A DNA stretch of 64,000 bases from assembly GCF_002797735.1 (NCBI RefSeq), contig NZ_PGFG01000001.1:682001-746000 (forward strand). The letters are read 5' to 3'. A program made the position numbers and the translations under genes. The stretch's first letter is position 1; each line of letters opens with the position of its first letter. Below, piece after piece: positions 10,639 to 18,892 of the stretch. The notes beneath the pieces are model-generated. The model was not told the DNA's origin. It made no database searches and worked only from the letters and a program-made list of their open reading frames with translations. This DNA is from Thermoflavifilum aggregans (GTDB lineage Bacteria > Bacteroidota > Bacteroidia > Chitinophagales > Chitinophagaceae).

Positions 10639-11403
10639 TCACGACATCATGGCCGGCACGGAATGTATGGCCGTGGCCATATCGCGGATGAGCTCGGGAT
10701 CTTTCTCAATGGCATTGCCCACCACAATCACGTCGGCACCGGCGCGGGCCATGCGGTAGGCGGTTTCCGGGTCGCGGATGCCACCGCCGGCAATCAGGGG
10801 CAGCGAAATCTGCTCAGCCACCCGGCGCAGCATGCGCTCGCTGATGGGATAACGGGCACCACTGCCGGCATCCATGTAAATGATTTTTTTCCCCAGCATC
10901 TCACCTGCCAGGGCCGTGCACATGGCAATATCATCCTTATCGGCCGGGATGGGTGCTGCATTGCTGATGTAGGAAACCGTAGTGGGCACGCCGCCGTCAA
11001 TCACCATATATCCGGTGGAAATCACTTCCACGCCGCTTTGCTTCACGGCAGCTGCCGACAGCACATGCTGGCCAATCAGCAGCTCGGCATTGCGGCCGGA
11101 GATAAGCGACAGATAAAGCAGGGCATCCACATGCCGGCTCAGCTGGGCCGGACTGCCAGGAAATAGGATCAGCGGAATATGGGTATGTTGCTTGATATGT
11201 TTGCAATAGGTGTCCAGATGATCTGTGATCACCAGGCTGCCACCAATCAGCAGATAATCTACCTGAGCCTCTTCGGCAAGCTGAATCAGATGATTAAGGC
11301 GGGGGAGATCAATATTATCCGGATCAATCAGGACTGCAAAAGTTTTTTTGCCTTTTTGTTTGTTTTCACAGAATGTGGTATATACAGGCTGGGCTGTTTG
11401 CAT
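10639..11403 (-). CDS. Geranylgeranylglyceryl phosphate synthase family protein (group II)
   Basis: 254 aa from the ATG at 11403; an upstream in-frame ATG at 11463 would add 20 residues, but a TAGTTTTG -7 box (11424-11431, minus strand) lies between the two and favours the shorter form. The TIM-barrel PcrB/GGGPS family is shown by VLIDPD near the N-terminus, LLIGGSLV, GYMVIDGG, YMDAGSGA and PLIAGGGI. Bacteroidota members of this group join polyprenyl diphosphate to sn-glycerol-1-phosphate. The role in bacterial lipids is unsettled; no glycerol-1-phosphate dehydrogenase is in the window. Confidence 0.88.
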   Translation of the reverse strand: MQTAQPVYTTFCENKQKGKKTFAVLIDPDNIDLPRLNHLIQLAEEAQVDYLLIGGSLVITDHLDTYCKHIKQHTHIPLILFPGSPAQLSRHVDALLYLSLISGRNAELLIGQHVLSAAAVKQSGVEVISTGYMVIDGGVPTTVSYISNAAPIPADKDDIAMCTALAGEMLGKKIIYMDAGSGARYPISERMLRRVAEQISLPLIAGGGIRDPETAYRMARAGADVIVVGNAIEKDPELIRDMATAIHSVPAMMS

Positions 11404-11416
11404 ATCTGAAAAAGGC

Positions 11417-11517
11417 TTATACACAAAACTATGATTTTTTTTCCCATCTGCAGGTAAACTCATGCCCGATGGCTTCAGGCTGTATTTTTGTGTAAGTTAT
11501 TCACAACCTGTGCATAA
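11417..11517. promoter_or_regulatory. Cluster of three DnaA-box matches upstream of nrdJ
   Basis: Three perfect matches to TTATNCACA lie within 101 bp: TTATACACA at 11417-11425 (+), TTATTCACA at 11497-11505 (+) and TTATGCACA at 11509-11517 (minus strand, read as TGTGCATAA). The last two face each other, three bases apart. The cluster sits in the divergent region between the GGGP synthase gene and nrdJ. DnaA control of ribonucleotide reductase is known in other bacteria; function here is inferred. Confidence 0.45.
11424..11431 (-). promoter_or_regulatory. -7 promoter box TAGTTTTG for the GGGP synthase gene
   Basis: Minus-strand match to TAnnTTTG, 20 bases upstream of the preferred ATG at 11403. 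It overlaps a DnaA-box-like TTATACACA (11417-11425) by two bases. Confidence 0.4.
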
Positions 11518-11599
11518 GAAAGAAACGGTACAATAAGGGAATCTGTTATTTTCGTTTTCCCGGCCGGGACAAATTCTCACAGTAAAAAATTTTTTTATC

Positions 11600-14500
11600 A
11601 TGACAGCCAACAACCAAACCCTGAAAAAGGGGCTGCAGTTTAGTCGCTATTTTACCAAGGAAGGCATCAGCCCCTACGACATGTTTTCCTATGAACTCCG
11701 CAGTTCGGTGATCCGCAATCCGAATGGGGAAGTGATTTTCGAAATGAACAATGTGGAAGTGCCTTCCCACTGGTCGCAGATTGCTACCGATATTTTGGCG
11801 CAAAAATATTTCCGGAAGGCAGGCGTTCCCCAGCCTGATGGCAGCCTGGGACGGGAGACTTCGGTGAAACAGGTGGTGCATCGCCTGGCCAATTGCTGGC
11901 GCAACTGGGGCGAACGCTACGGCTATTTTGCTTCTGCTCAGGATGCGCAAGTGTTTTACGACGAACTGGTGTATTGCATGCTTAACCAGATGTGTGCACC
12001 CAACTCGCCCCAGTGGTTCAACACCGGGCTGTATGACAGTTATGGCATCAAGGGCAAACCCCAGGGACATTATTACGTGGATCCGGAAACCAAAGAGCTG
12101 AAGGAATCTACATCGGCCTACGAACGGCCGCAGCCGCATGCCTGCTTCATATTGAGTGTGGAAGATGATCTGGTGAATCCCGGTGGCATCATGGATCTAT
12201 GGGTACGGGAAGCCCGTATTTTCAAATACGGTTCGGGCGTGGGTACCAATTTTTCCAATATCCGGGCTGAAGGCGAGAAACTAAGCGGGGGTGGTTCATC
12301 CAGCGGACTCATGAGCTTCCTGAAGATCGGCGACCGGGCCGCCGGCGCCATCAAATCGGGAGGCACTACCCGCCGTGCAGCCAAGATGGTGTGCCTGGAT
12401 CTAGATCATCCCGAAGTGGTGGAATTCATCAACTGGAAGGTGGAGGAAGAAAAGAAAGTAGCGGCTCTCATTGCAGCCGGCTATTCGTCGGACTACGAAG
12501 GAGAGGCCTATCGCACGGTGTCGGGCCAGAATTCCAACAACTCGGTTCGTATTCCGAACGAATTTTTCCGCATCCTTGCCGAAGATGGCATCTGGGAGAT
12601 GAAAGCCCGCACTACCGGCAAAACCATGAAAACCATCAAGGCACGCGAGCTGTGGGATAAAATTGCCTATGCCGCCTGGCGTTGTGCCGATCCGGGTGTA
12701 CAGTTTGATACCACCATCAACGAATGGCATACCTGTCCGAAAGGAGGCCGCATCCGGGCATCTAACCCTTGCTCGGAATATATGTTTCTGGACAATACCG
12801 CCTGCAACCTGGCTTCCATCAACCTGAGGAAGTTCTATGATGAAACCGAAAACCGGTTTGATATTCCTGCTTTTGAATATGTGGTACGGCTGTGGACGGT
12901 GGTGCTGGAGATTTCCGTGCTCATGGCCCAGTTCCCTTCCAAAGAGGTTGCCCAGCTGAGCTATGATTATCGCACGCTGGGGCTGGGATATGCCAACCTG
13001 GGCTCCCTGCTGATGATCAACGGCATTCCCTACGACAGCGAAAAAGCCCGTGCCATAGCTGCTGCTATCACCGCTATCATGACGGGCGTAGCTTACAAGA
13101 CTTCTGCCGAGATGGCCATGCACTTGGGCCCATTCCCGCGCTTTGAAGAAAACCGGGAAGATATGCTGCGCGTGATCCGCAACCATCGTGCAGCTGCCTA
13201 CGATGCTACCGATGCCTACGAAGGCCTGCAGATCAAACCCCAGGGCATCAACGCCCGCTATTGCCCCGATGATCTGCTGAAAGCAGCTACCCGTGCCTGG
13301 GATGAAGCGCTGCAGATGGGCGAACGCTATGGTTACCGCAACGCTCAGGTTACCGTCATTGCCCCCACCGGCACCATTGGCCTGATCATGGATTGCGATA
13401 CCACCGGCATTGAACCCGACTTTGCCCTGGTTAAATTCAAGAAACTATCAGGTGGTGGCTATTTCAAAATCATCAACCAGTCCATTCCCACTGCGCTTAG
13501 GAATCTGGGCTATAGCGAAACAGAAATCAAGGCTATCGTTGATTATGCCCGGGGCACCGGCAGCTTTGAAGGCGCGCCCTATATCAATCACCAGACCCTG
13601 AGTGAGAGAGGATTCATCGCCGACGAGCTGAAAAAGCTGGATCAGGCTGTAGCTTCAGCATTTGACATCAGCTTTGTATTTAACGTCTATACCCTGGGTG
13701 AAGAATGCCTGCAGCGCCTGGGATTCAGGCCGGAACAGTATTTCAGTCCGGACTTCAACCTGCTGGAGGCTTTGGGATTCAGCGAAGCAGAGATAGAGGC
13801 TGCAAACGACTATGTATGTGGCACCATGACGGTGGAAGGAGCGCCCTATCTGAAGCCGGAACATTTGCCAGTATTTGATTGTGCCAATAAATGCGGAAAG
13901 AAAGGCCAGCGTTATATCCATCCCCACGGCCATATCCGCATGATGGCAGCCGTGCAGCCCTTCATCTCCGGAGCCATTTCCAAAACCATCAACCTGCCCA
14001 ATGAAGCTACCGTGGCCGATATTGCCGATTGCTACTACCTGAGCTGGGAACTGGGACTGAAAGCCTGCGCCCTGTACCGCGATGGTAGCAAACTGTCGCA
14101 ACCCCTGAGCAACCGGGCCGACAAGAAAAAAGAAGAACAGGCTACCGATGCAGCTGCCGCACCGGCAGGCTCCGGTAAGGTAGATTTGAACAGCCTGACG
14201 ATTGATGAAATCCTGGAAGCTGCTCGCATCAAAATGCAAAGCAGTCCCGATACTTCCTTCATGCGGGCCCTTTCGCGTGTGGTGCAACGCAAAACCTTGC
14301 CGGCCAAGCGCCGCGGCTTTACCCAGAAAGCCAAAATCAACGGGCAGACCATTTTCCTGCGCACCGGTGAATACGGCGATGGCACGCTGGGCGAGATTTT
14401 CATTGATATGCACAAGGAAGGGGCTACCCTGCGTTCCATGATGAACTGCTTTGCCATAGCGGTTTCCATTGGCCTGCAATACGGCGTGCCACTGGAAGAA

Positions 14501-14995
14501 TTTGTGGACAAGTTTGTCTTCACCCGTTTTGAACCTTCCGGCCCGGTGGAACATCCCAATATCAAATTTGCCACGTCTATTGTGGATTATATTTTCCGGG
14601 TTCTGGGCTATGAATATTTGCACCGCACGGATCTGGTGCATGTGCCTGATCCGGACCGGGCGGACGAAAATTTCATGGCAGATGAGCTTTCCGCCGGACA
14701 GACGGATTTTTCTGAAGCCCGGCAGGCCGGTAACTTGCAGGCTCCGCAGCGGGAATCAGCTCCGGAAGCTCAGCCAGGAGGAAAAAAGCAAATGGCACAG
14801 GTCGGCTCGTTGGCCAATGAAACAACATCCCTGGCTGGTAAGCAGGCTGGTGCGGGGGTACAGGCCGGCACACAGGCCTATCTGCGCCAGATGCAGAGTG
14901 ATGCACCCACCTGCCCAAGCTGCGGACATATTACCGTGCGCTCGGGCACTTGTTACAAATGCCTGAATTGCGGCGCCAGTCTGGGTTGCAGCTAA
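11600..14995 (+). CDS. nrdJ: Adenosylcobalamin-dependent ribonucleotide reductase (class II)
   Basis: 1131 aa, normal for the long class II enzymes. It reduces ribonucleotides to deoxyribonucleotides with a radical generated from coenzyme B12, so it needs no oxygen and no small subunit. NPCSE (around residue 390) is the conserved catalytic-site loop, and APTGTIGLIMD around residue 590 is the phosphate-binding loop region. The extreme C-terminus carries CPSCGH and CYKCLNCG motifs, a zinc-ribbon-like tail with redox-type Cys, after a low-complexity Gln/Ala-rich linker. No B12 riboswitch was recognised upstream; instead three DnaA-box matches lie there. It stands alone on the plus strand and is followed by a strong hairpin. 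Confidence 0.95.
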   Translation: MTANNQTLKKGLQFSRYFTKEGISPYDMFSYELRSSVIRNPNGEVIFEMNNVEVPSHWSQIATDILAQKYFRKAGVPQPDGSLGRETSVKQVVHRLANCWRNWGERYGYFASAQDAQVFYDELVYCMLNQMCAPNSPQWFNTGLYDSYGIKGKPQGHYYVDPETKELKESTSAYERPQPHACFILSVEDDLVNPGGIMDLWVREARIFKYGSGVGTNFSNIRAEGEKLSGGGSSSGLMSFLKIGDRAAGAIKSGGTTRRAAKMVCLDLDHPEVVEFINWKVEEEKKVAALIAAGYSSDYEGEAYRTVSGQNSNNSVRIPNEFFRILAEDGIWEMKARTTGKTMKTIKARELWDKIAYAAWRCADPGVQFDTTINEWHTCPKGGRIRASNPCSEYMFLDNTACNLASINLRKFYDETENRFDIPAFEYVVRLWTVVLEISVLMAQFPSKEVAQLSYDYRTLGLGYANLGSLLMINGIPYDSEKARAIAAAITAIMTGVAYKTSAEMAMHLGPFPRFEENREDMLRVIRNHRAAAYDATDAYEGLQIKPQGINARYCPDDLLKAATRAWDEALQMGERYGYRNAQVTVIAPTGTIGLIMDCDTTGIEPDFALVKFKKLSGGGYFKIINQSIPTALRNLGYSETEIKAIVDYARGTGSFEGAPYINHQTLSERGFIADELKKLDQAVASAFDISFVFNVYTLGEECLQRLGFRPEQYFSPDFNLLEALGFSEAEIEAANDYVCGTMTVEGAPYLKPEHLPVFDCANKCGKKGQRYIHPHGHIRMMAAVQPFISGAISKTINLPNEATVADIADCYYLSWELGLKACALYRDGSKLSQPLSNRADKKKEEQATDAAAAPAGSGKVDLNSLTIDEILEAARIKMQSSPDTSFMRALSRVVQRKTLPAKRRGFTQKAKINGQTIFLRTGEYGDGTLGEIFIDMHKEGATLRSMMNCFAIAVSIGLQYGVPLEEFVDKFVFTRFEPSGPVEHPNIKFATSIVDYIFRVLGYEYLHRTDLVHVPDPDRADENFMADELSAGQTDFSEARQAGNLQAPQRESAPEAQPGGKKQMAQVGSLANETTSLAGKQAGAGVQAGTQAYLRQMQSDAPTCPSCGHITVRSGTCYKCLNCGASLGCS

Positions 14996-15054
14996 GGCTG
15001 TTAAAATTTCCTAAAGCAGAAAATGAATTGGTTTTTTTTTCTTCGGAAAAAGTA

Positions 15055-15062
15055 TATATTTG
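15055..15062 (+). promoter_or_regulatory. -7 promoter box TATATTTG with no gene downstream
   Basis: Perfect TAnnTTTG match. It is preceded by a T-rich stretch and an upstream TTG at 15028-15030 (24-base spacing, longer than the usual 19-20). The next plus-strand element is the hairpin at 15099-15118, so the box may drive a short RNA of about 50-60 nt. Confidence 0.35.
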
Positions 15063-15098
15063 CGTTAAATAGGGTTTTCATAAGATAGTAACAAACGT

Positions 15099-15118
15099 CG
15101 GCGCCTTTCTAGGCGCCG
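15099..15118 (+). terminator. Intrinsic terminator (7-bp GC stem)
   Basis: CGGCGCC (15099-15105), a 6-base loop, then GGCGCCG (15112-15118), followed by TTTTCATTTT on the plus strand. It overlaps the stop codon of the minus-strand gene ending at 15109. It could end nrdJ transcription or a short RNA started at 15055. Confidence 0.7.
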
Positions 15119-15825
15119 TTTTCATTTTCAGGAATCAGGTCACAATACCAATATCGGGTATCCCATTCGGAAGAGGCATCTGTGCTGGGTGAAAAATGTT
15201 TTTCTACAACCTCTCCCTTTTGAAACAACACCGGAAACCGAAACAACGGTCCGTCAAACACAAAGCTGTGATATTCACCGTTCTCCCCACAGGGATCCAC
15301 ATCAGGCGGAAGATCTTGCAGAAATGTTTCGTCAATCAACCGGCCACAGAACGAGATATCGAGCTTTTGGGCATTTACACAAACCACAATCGCCCGAAAC
15401 CCGGCCTCCAGAAATTGTTCGATGAGCTGCCGGCTGTCCATCTGCCAGAGCGGAAAAACAGCCTGCATGCCGGCCTGAGCCAGCTGTTTTTCGCGGTACT
15501 GCCGCAGGTCCTCCAGAAAGATATCACCAAACACGGCCGTATGAATACCCTCCTCAGCCAGGCTTTTCAGGGCATGGGACATTTGCTGGTTGTATATTTC
15601 CATGGAGGCTTGTTCCGGCAGCCAGATTTTTTTCAAAGGAAGACCCAGTGCACGGACCTGCAGTTCCAGAAGCGACTCGCGGACGCCATGCATAGACACC
15701 CGTCGGTAAGCTTCATTGAAAGTGGTAAGCAGATACCGGATCTGATACCGAGCTGATTGGGAAAGCAGAAAATAAGCCATCGTGGCATCTTTTCCACCAC
15801 TCCAGTTGATGAAAGCCTTTTCCAT
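15109..15825 (-). CDS. Diphthine-ammonia ligase-like ATP pyrophosphatase
   Basis: 238 aa. The N-terminal PP-loop SGGKDA is at residues 9-14, as in the DUF71/MJ0570 family of adenine nucleotide alpha-hydrolase-fold enzymes. Further family marks are GVRESLLELQ, AVFGDIFLEDLR, and the C-terminal DPCGENGEYHSFVFDGP. Eukaryotic members amidate diphthine; bacteria lack diphthamide, so the substrate here is unknown. The enzyme probably forms an adenylated carboxylate intermediate and amidates it. The gene is divergent from the small exported protein at 15919 and has no obvious operon partner. Confidence 0.85.
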   Translation of the reverse strand: MEKAFINWSGGKDATMAYFLLSQSARYQIRYLLTTFNEAYRRVSMHGVRESLLELQVRALGLPLKKIWLPEQASMEIYNQQMSHALKSLAEEGIHTAVFGDIFLEDLRQYREKQLAQAGMQAVFPLWQMDSRQLIEQFLEAGFRAIVVCVNAQKLDISFCGRLIDETFLQDLPPDVDPCGENGEYHSFVFDGPLFRFPVLFQKGEVVEKHFSPSTDASSEWDTRYWYCDLIPENENGA

Positions 15826-15918
15826 ATCCGAACAGGTAAAACAACAAAGTAAGCCGGAATTTTTCAGGCAGGCAAAAGCTGAAAAACTGTATTTTTATGA
15901 ATTGTTTAACCGGAGCAC

Positions 15919-16308
15919 ATGATTGGATGCAGACATTTCGGATGGATGTTGCTACTGGGCATCCTGCCTGTGATAGCTCATGCAGCAAGGCAGCCAGGCC
16001 GGAAGTCCCATACCGCTCAGCCGGTCCCCTGCGAACAGATAACGCTGGAGAAACTGATGCTGATGTATCCGGGTTTTACGCCTGCCAGCCCTGCATGTGA
16101 AAAACAAGGCAATTTGCCGGCTTCTGTGTTGCGTTTTTACAGCTGGTATCTCAAACGCAGCCAGCAACAAAGCAGTTTGATCCGCCGTCAGGAAAAGGAA
16201 CAGCTCGATCTGTTACCGCCCTTTGACGTGCAATGGACCGAGATTGAGCAATATGTGGAATATTTGAAACAACGCTATCCGGAGCTGGATACGCTTCATT
16301 TTTCATAA
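15919..16308 (+). CDS. Small exported protein of unknown function
   Basis: 129 aa. The N-terminus (hydrophobic segment WMLLLGILPVIAHA ending in AxA) looks like a signal peptide cleaved near residue 22. The mature part is short, basic and helical, with two Cys (near residues 38 and 60) that could form a disulfide. No family was recognised. A TATTTTTA sequence about 30 bases upstream resembles a -7 box. Codon use matches the surrounding core genes, so it is probably real. Confidence 0.6.
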   Translation: MIGCRHFGWMLLLGILPVIAHAARQPGRKSHTAQPVPCEQITLEKLMLMYPGFTPASPACEKQGNLPASVLRFYSWYLKRSQQQSSLIRRQEKEQLDLLPPFDVQWTEIEQYVEYLKQRYPELDTLHFS

Positions 16309-16373
16309 GCCGTTCTGCGGCATATCCATTCATGTGATTAACCGGAATTATCAGGAGAAATCAGATTCGACGT

Positions 16374-16868
16374 ATGCTGGTGGAATTTACCTATGATCGT
16401 ACATCCGTTATCAATGCCCTGCGGGTGCATTTTCTTAGCAGGAGTGAGGTGAAATTTCTGAGGATTACACTCATGATCCTGTTCGGGATCACGGTGGTGG
16501 GCAATTTGCTGGGTTATGTCTCGTTCGGGGCTGTGTTTGGCATTTTTATGATGATTTTGCTGCTGCTACTTATTTTCTGGTTTTGGCTGCCGGTGCTTAC
16601 CTACAACAAGTCGGCCACCTTCAAGGACAACATCCGTCTGCAGCTGGAAGATCAGGGCATGGCTATCGGTACCCGCAGCGGGGAACACATGATCCGCTGG
16701 GAGAGTTTCCGGAATGTGGTGGAAACACGTGATTACATTTACCTGTACCGCAATACCCGTTCGTTTTTCATTATTCCTTGGAGTGCTTTCCGGGAAGAAG
16801 ACAGGCAGGCATTCCGTAACCTGCTGCACAGCAAGTTTGCCAGTTATGAGGTGAGCGGATCCCATTGA
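16374..16868 (+). CDS. YcxB-like small membrane protein
   Basis: 164 aa. Two adjacent membrane segments (about residues 28-48 and 51-73) are followed by a soluble C-terminal domain with IRWESFRNVVETRDYIYLY and FFIIPWSAF, the pattern of YcxB-like C-terminal domains (PH-like fold). The function of this family is unknown. Its last 25 bases overlap the 3' end of the convergent purine nucleoside phosphorylase gene. Confidence 0.75.
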   Translation: MLVEFTYDRTSVINALRVHFLSRSEVKFLRITLMILFGITVVGNLLGYVSFGAVFGIFMMILLLLLIFWFWLPVLTYNKSATFKDNIRLQLEDQGMAIGTRSGEHMIRWESFRNVVETRDYIYLYRNTRSFFIIPWSAFREEDRQAFRNLLHSKFASYEVSGSH

Positions 16869-17683
16869 TGAATACATTGGGCGATGAGGCGGCTGAGTTG
16901 TTTGTCGGCCTGATGAGCTACCTCCAGGATAGTTTCCACGCTTACCGGCTCAAGGTGGTCAGGATCGCATTCATCTGTAATCACGCTAATGGCAGTGCAG
17001 GGAAGCTTTACCTGATTGGCCACAATAACTTCGGGTACAGTGCTCATCCCCACCATATCGGCGCCAATGGTACGCAGGAATCGGTATTCGGCGCGTGTTT
17101 CCAGGCTCGGTCCCATCATGGCAGCATATACCCCTGATTTCAGGACAATGCCTTCCTGCTGGGCTTGCTTTTTTAGCAGCTGCTGAAAATTCAGGTCATA
17201 GGGCCGGCTCATATCCGGAAACCGTTCACCAAATGATGGGTCGTGCAGGCCTCGTAAAGGATTATCCGGAAGCAAATTGATATGGTCTTCTATCAAAACC
17301 AGATCACCTTTGCGAAGATCAGTGCGGATGCCACCGGCTGCATTGCTGATAATAAGCCAGCGAGCCCCGGTTTTTTGCATAACCCTTACGGGAAATGTGA
17401 TTTCATGGAGGCTATACCCTTCATAGTAATGAAACCGGCCCTGCATCACAAGTACGTACCGGGATCCTATCTGTCCCCAGATCAACTGCCCTTTGTGAAA
17501 ACTCACCGTAGCTTCTGGGAAATAGGGAATATCTGTGTATGGTATTTCTCGCAGTACTGATACATAACGAAGCGTTTCATCCAGTCCGGATCCTAGAATA
17601 ATAGCTGCATCCACCTGATGAATACCTTGATCGCGGAGAAAAGACAAGGTTTGCTGTATACGTGTCGGCCAGTTAATACTCAT
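16844..17683 (-). CDS. Purine nucleoside phosphorylase
   Basis: 279 aa from the ATG at 17683 (MSINWPTRIQ), the usual length of the trimeric class. Family motifs are ILGSGLDE near the N-terminus, MQGRFHYYEGY, SNAAGGI, and the substrate-loop region GPSLETRAEYRF with MSTVPE. It splits purine nucleosides with phosphate into base and ribose-1-phosphate. It is divergent from the arsenosugar-type locus, 53 bp away; phosphorylases are sometimes found beside such loci, where loss of adenine from a deoxyadenosyl-arsenical would be needed. A pure purine-salvage role is equally possible. Confidence 0.93.
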   Translation of the reverse strand: MSINWPTRIQQTLSFLRDQGIHQVDAAIILGSGLDETLRYVSVLREIPYTDIPYFPEATVSFHKGQLIWGQIGSRYVLVMQGRFHYYEGYSLHEITFPVRVMQKTGARWLIISNAAGGIRTDLRKGDLVLIEDHINLLPDNPLRGLHDPSFGERFPDMSRPYDLNFQQLLKKQAQQEGIVLKSGVYAAMMGPSLETRAEYRFLRTIGADMVGMSTVPEVIVANQVKLPCTAISVITDECDPDHLEPVSVETILEVAHQADKQLSRLIAQCIHQWDPLTS

Positions 17684-17736
17684 ATTTCTTGGAATAAGTT
17701 GAACTAATGATAGGTAAATTTCGTAATTAAGGTTGT

Positions 17737-18537
17737 ATGTTTTGGACATTTCATGGAGAATTAGCAATGGGAATCTGTCTGTCATTGGTTTCTGCGTCTG
17801 TATTCTCTTTTCCCCCGGGAAAGCCCCTGGTAACGGATTGCGTCCGTTTATCGGAAGAGCTGCTCTATGCCGTGCGCACCGGCGATTCCACACAAGCGGT
17901 AACTGATTCATTAGCACAGGCTGATGAACAAATCCTCGTCCATGAATTGCGGGATGATTCTGCCAAAAAAGCATTCTGGTTGAATCTGTACAATGCTTTT
18001 GTGCAAATCCTGCTCCAGGACGACACTACAGCTTATCGCCACCGTTCAGCATTTTTCAGCCGGAAGAGCATTACTGTTGCCGGTCATCTCCTTAGCCTCG
18101 ACGATATTGAACACGGTATGCTTAGGCATTCCAAAATCAAATGGAGCCTGGGATATCTCAACAAGCCGTTTCCTTCTGCATTTGAAAAAGCATTGCGGGT
18201 TAATAAGGTAGACTACCGGATTCATTTTGCGCTCAATTGCGGAGCGCGCAGCTGTCCGCCTATTGCCTTTTATGATCCGGTTCATATAGATCAACAGCTG
18301 GACCTGGCAACCCAAAATTATCTCTACAATGAAGTGAAATACGACAGTGTGCGGAACATCTTGTATTTACCTGCCATCATGGGCTGGTTCCGACACGATT
18401 TTGGAGGCAAACAGCATATGATAGCATTGGTTAGTCAGCTGGGTTTTTTGCCCAGGAATGCCGATCCAAAAATCCGCTTTAAAAAATATGACTGGACATT
18501 ATTTCTTCATCATTTTCAAAACAACAGCAGTTTATGA
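17737..18537 (+). CDS. DUF547 domain protein
   Basis: 266 aa. The N-terminus contains a hydrophobic segment (MGICLSLVSASVFSFPPG), probably a signal peptide; translation may start at 17737 or at the ATG at 17767. The DUF547 core is clear: AFWLNLYNAFVQ, DDIEHGMLR, HFALNCGARSCPPI and WFRHDFGG. Function of the domain is unknown, but it contains conserved His/Cys positions and often accompanies arsenosugar genes in Bacteroidota. It overlaps the next gene by 4 bp (ATGA), showing translational coupling. Confidence 0.85.
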   Translation: MFWTFHGELAMGICLSLVSASVFSFPPGKPLVTDCVRLSEELLYAVRTGDSTQAVTDSLAQADEQILVHELRDDSAKKAFWLNLYNAFVQILLQDDTTAYRHRSAFFSRKSITVAGHLLSLDDIEHGMLRHSKIKWSLGYLNKPFPSAFEKALRVNKVDYRIHFALNCGARSCPPIAFYDPVHIDQQLDLATQNYLYNEVKYDSVRNILYLPAIMGWFRHDFGGKQHMIALVSQLGFLPRNADPKIRFKKYDWTLFLHHFQNNSSL

Positions 18538-18875
18538 GCCAGACATCTCACTATTACAATGCCCAGGACCTGGCCCGGTTTGGGCAGATCGGGGAATTTC
18601 AACCCACACTTGCTGAAAAGTTTTTCGCTTATTACGGCGAAGTATTTCAGGACGGAGCCTTAACGGCCAAGGAAAAGGCGCTTATTGCACTCGCAGTAGC
18701 CCATGCGGTACAATGTCCCTATTGTATTGATGCCTATACCACTGAATCCTACAGCAAGGGTTGGAGCGAAGCGCAGATGATGGAAGCTGTACATGTGGCA
18801 GCAGCCATTCGGGGCGGGGCTTCCCTGGTACATGGAGTACAGATGATGAACCGCGTGAAAGACATAGCCATGTAA
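18534..18875 (+). CDS. AhpD-like (carboxymuconolactone decarboxylase family) arsenosugar-associated protein
   Basis: 113 aa, all-helical, with the redox CPYC pair at C61/C64 in the AHAVQCPYCIDAYT motif of AhpD-like peroxidases. Such proteins are regularly encoded beside ArsS and are annotated as arsenosugar-associated peroxidase-like proteins. It probably performs thiol redox chemistry on an intermediate or protects it. It is coupled to the DUF547 gene upstream, and arsS follows after 17 bp. Confidence 0.85.
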   Translation: MSQTSHYYNAQDLARFGQIGEFQPTLAEKFFAYYGEVFQDGALTAKEKALIALAVAHAVQCPYCIDAYTTESYSKGWSEAQMMEAVHVAAAIRGGASLVHGVQMMNRVKDIAM

Positions 18876-18892
18876 AACAAAAACTGAATAAG

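Noticed and set aside
11417-11517. DnaA-box cluster as a chromosomal origin
   Set aside because: No dnaA gene, no AT-rich unwinding repeats and only three boxes; promoter control of nrdJ is simpler.
13655-14641. 328-codon minus-strand frame inside nrdJ
   Set aside because: Antisense to a conserved enzyme and without recognisable motifs.
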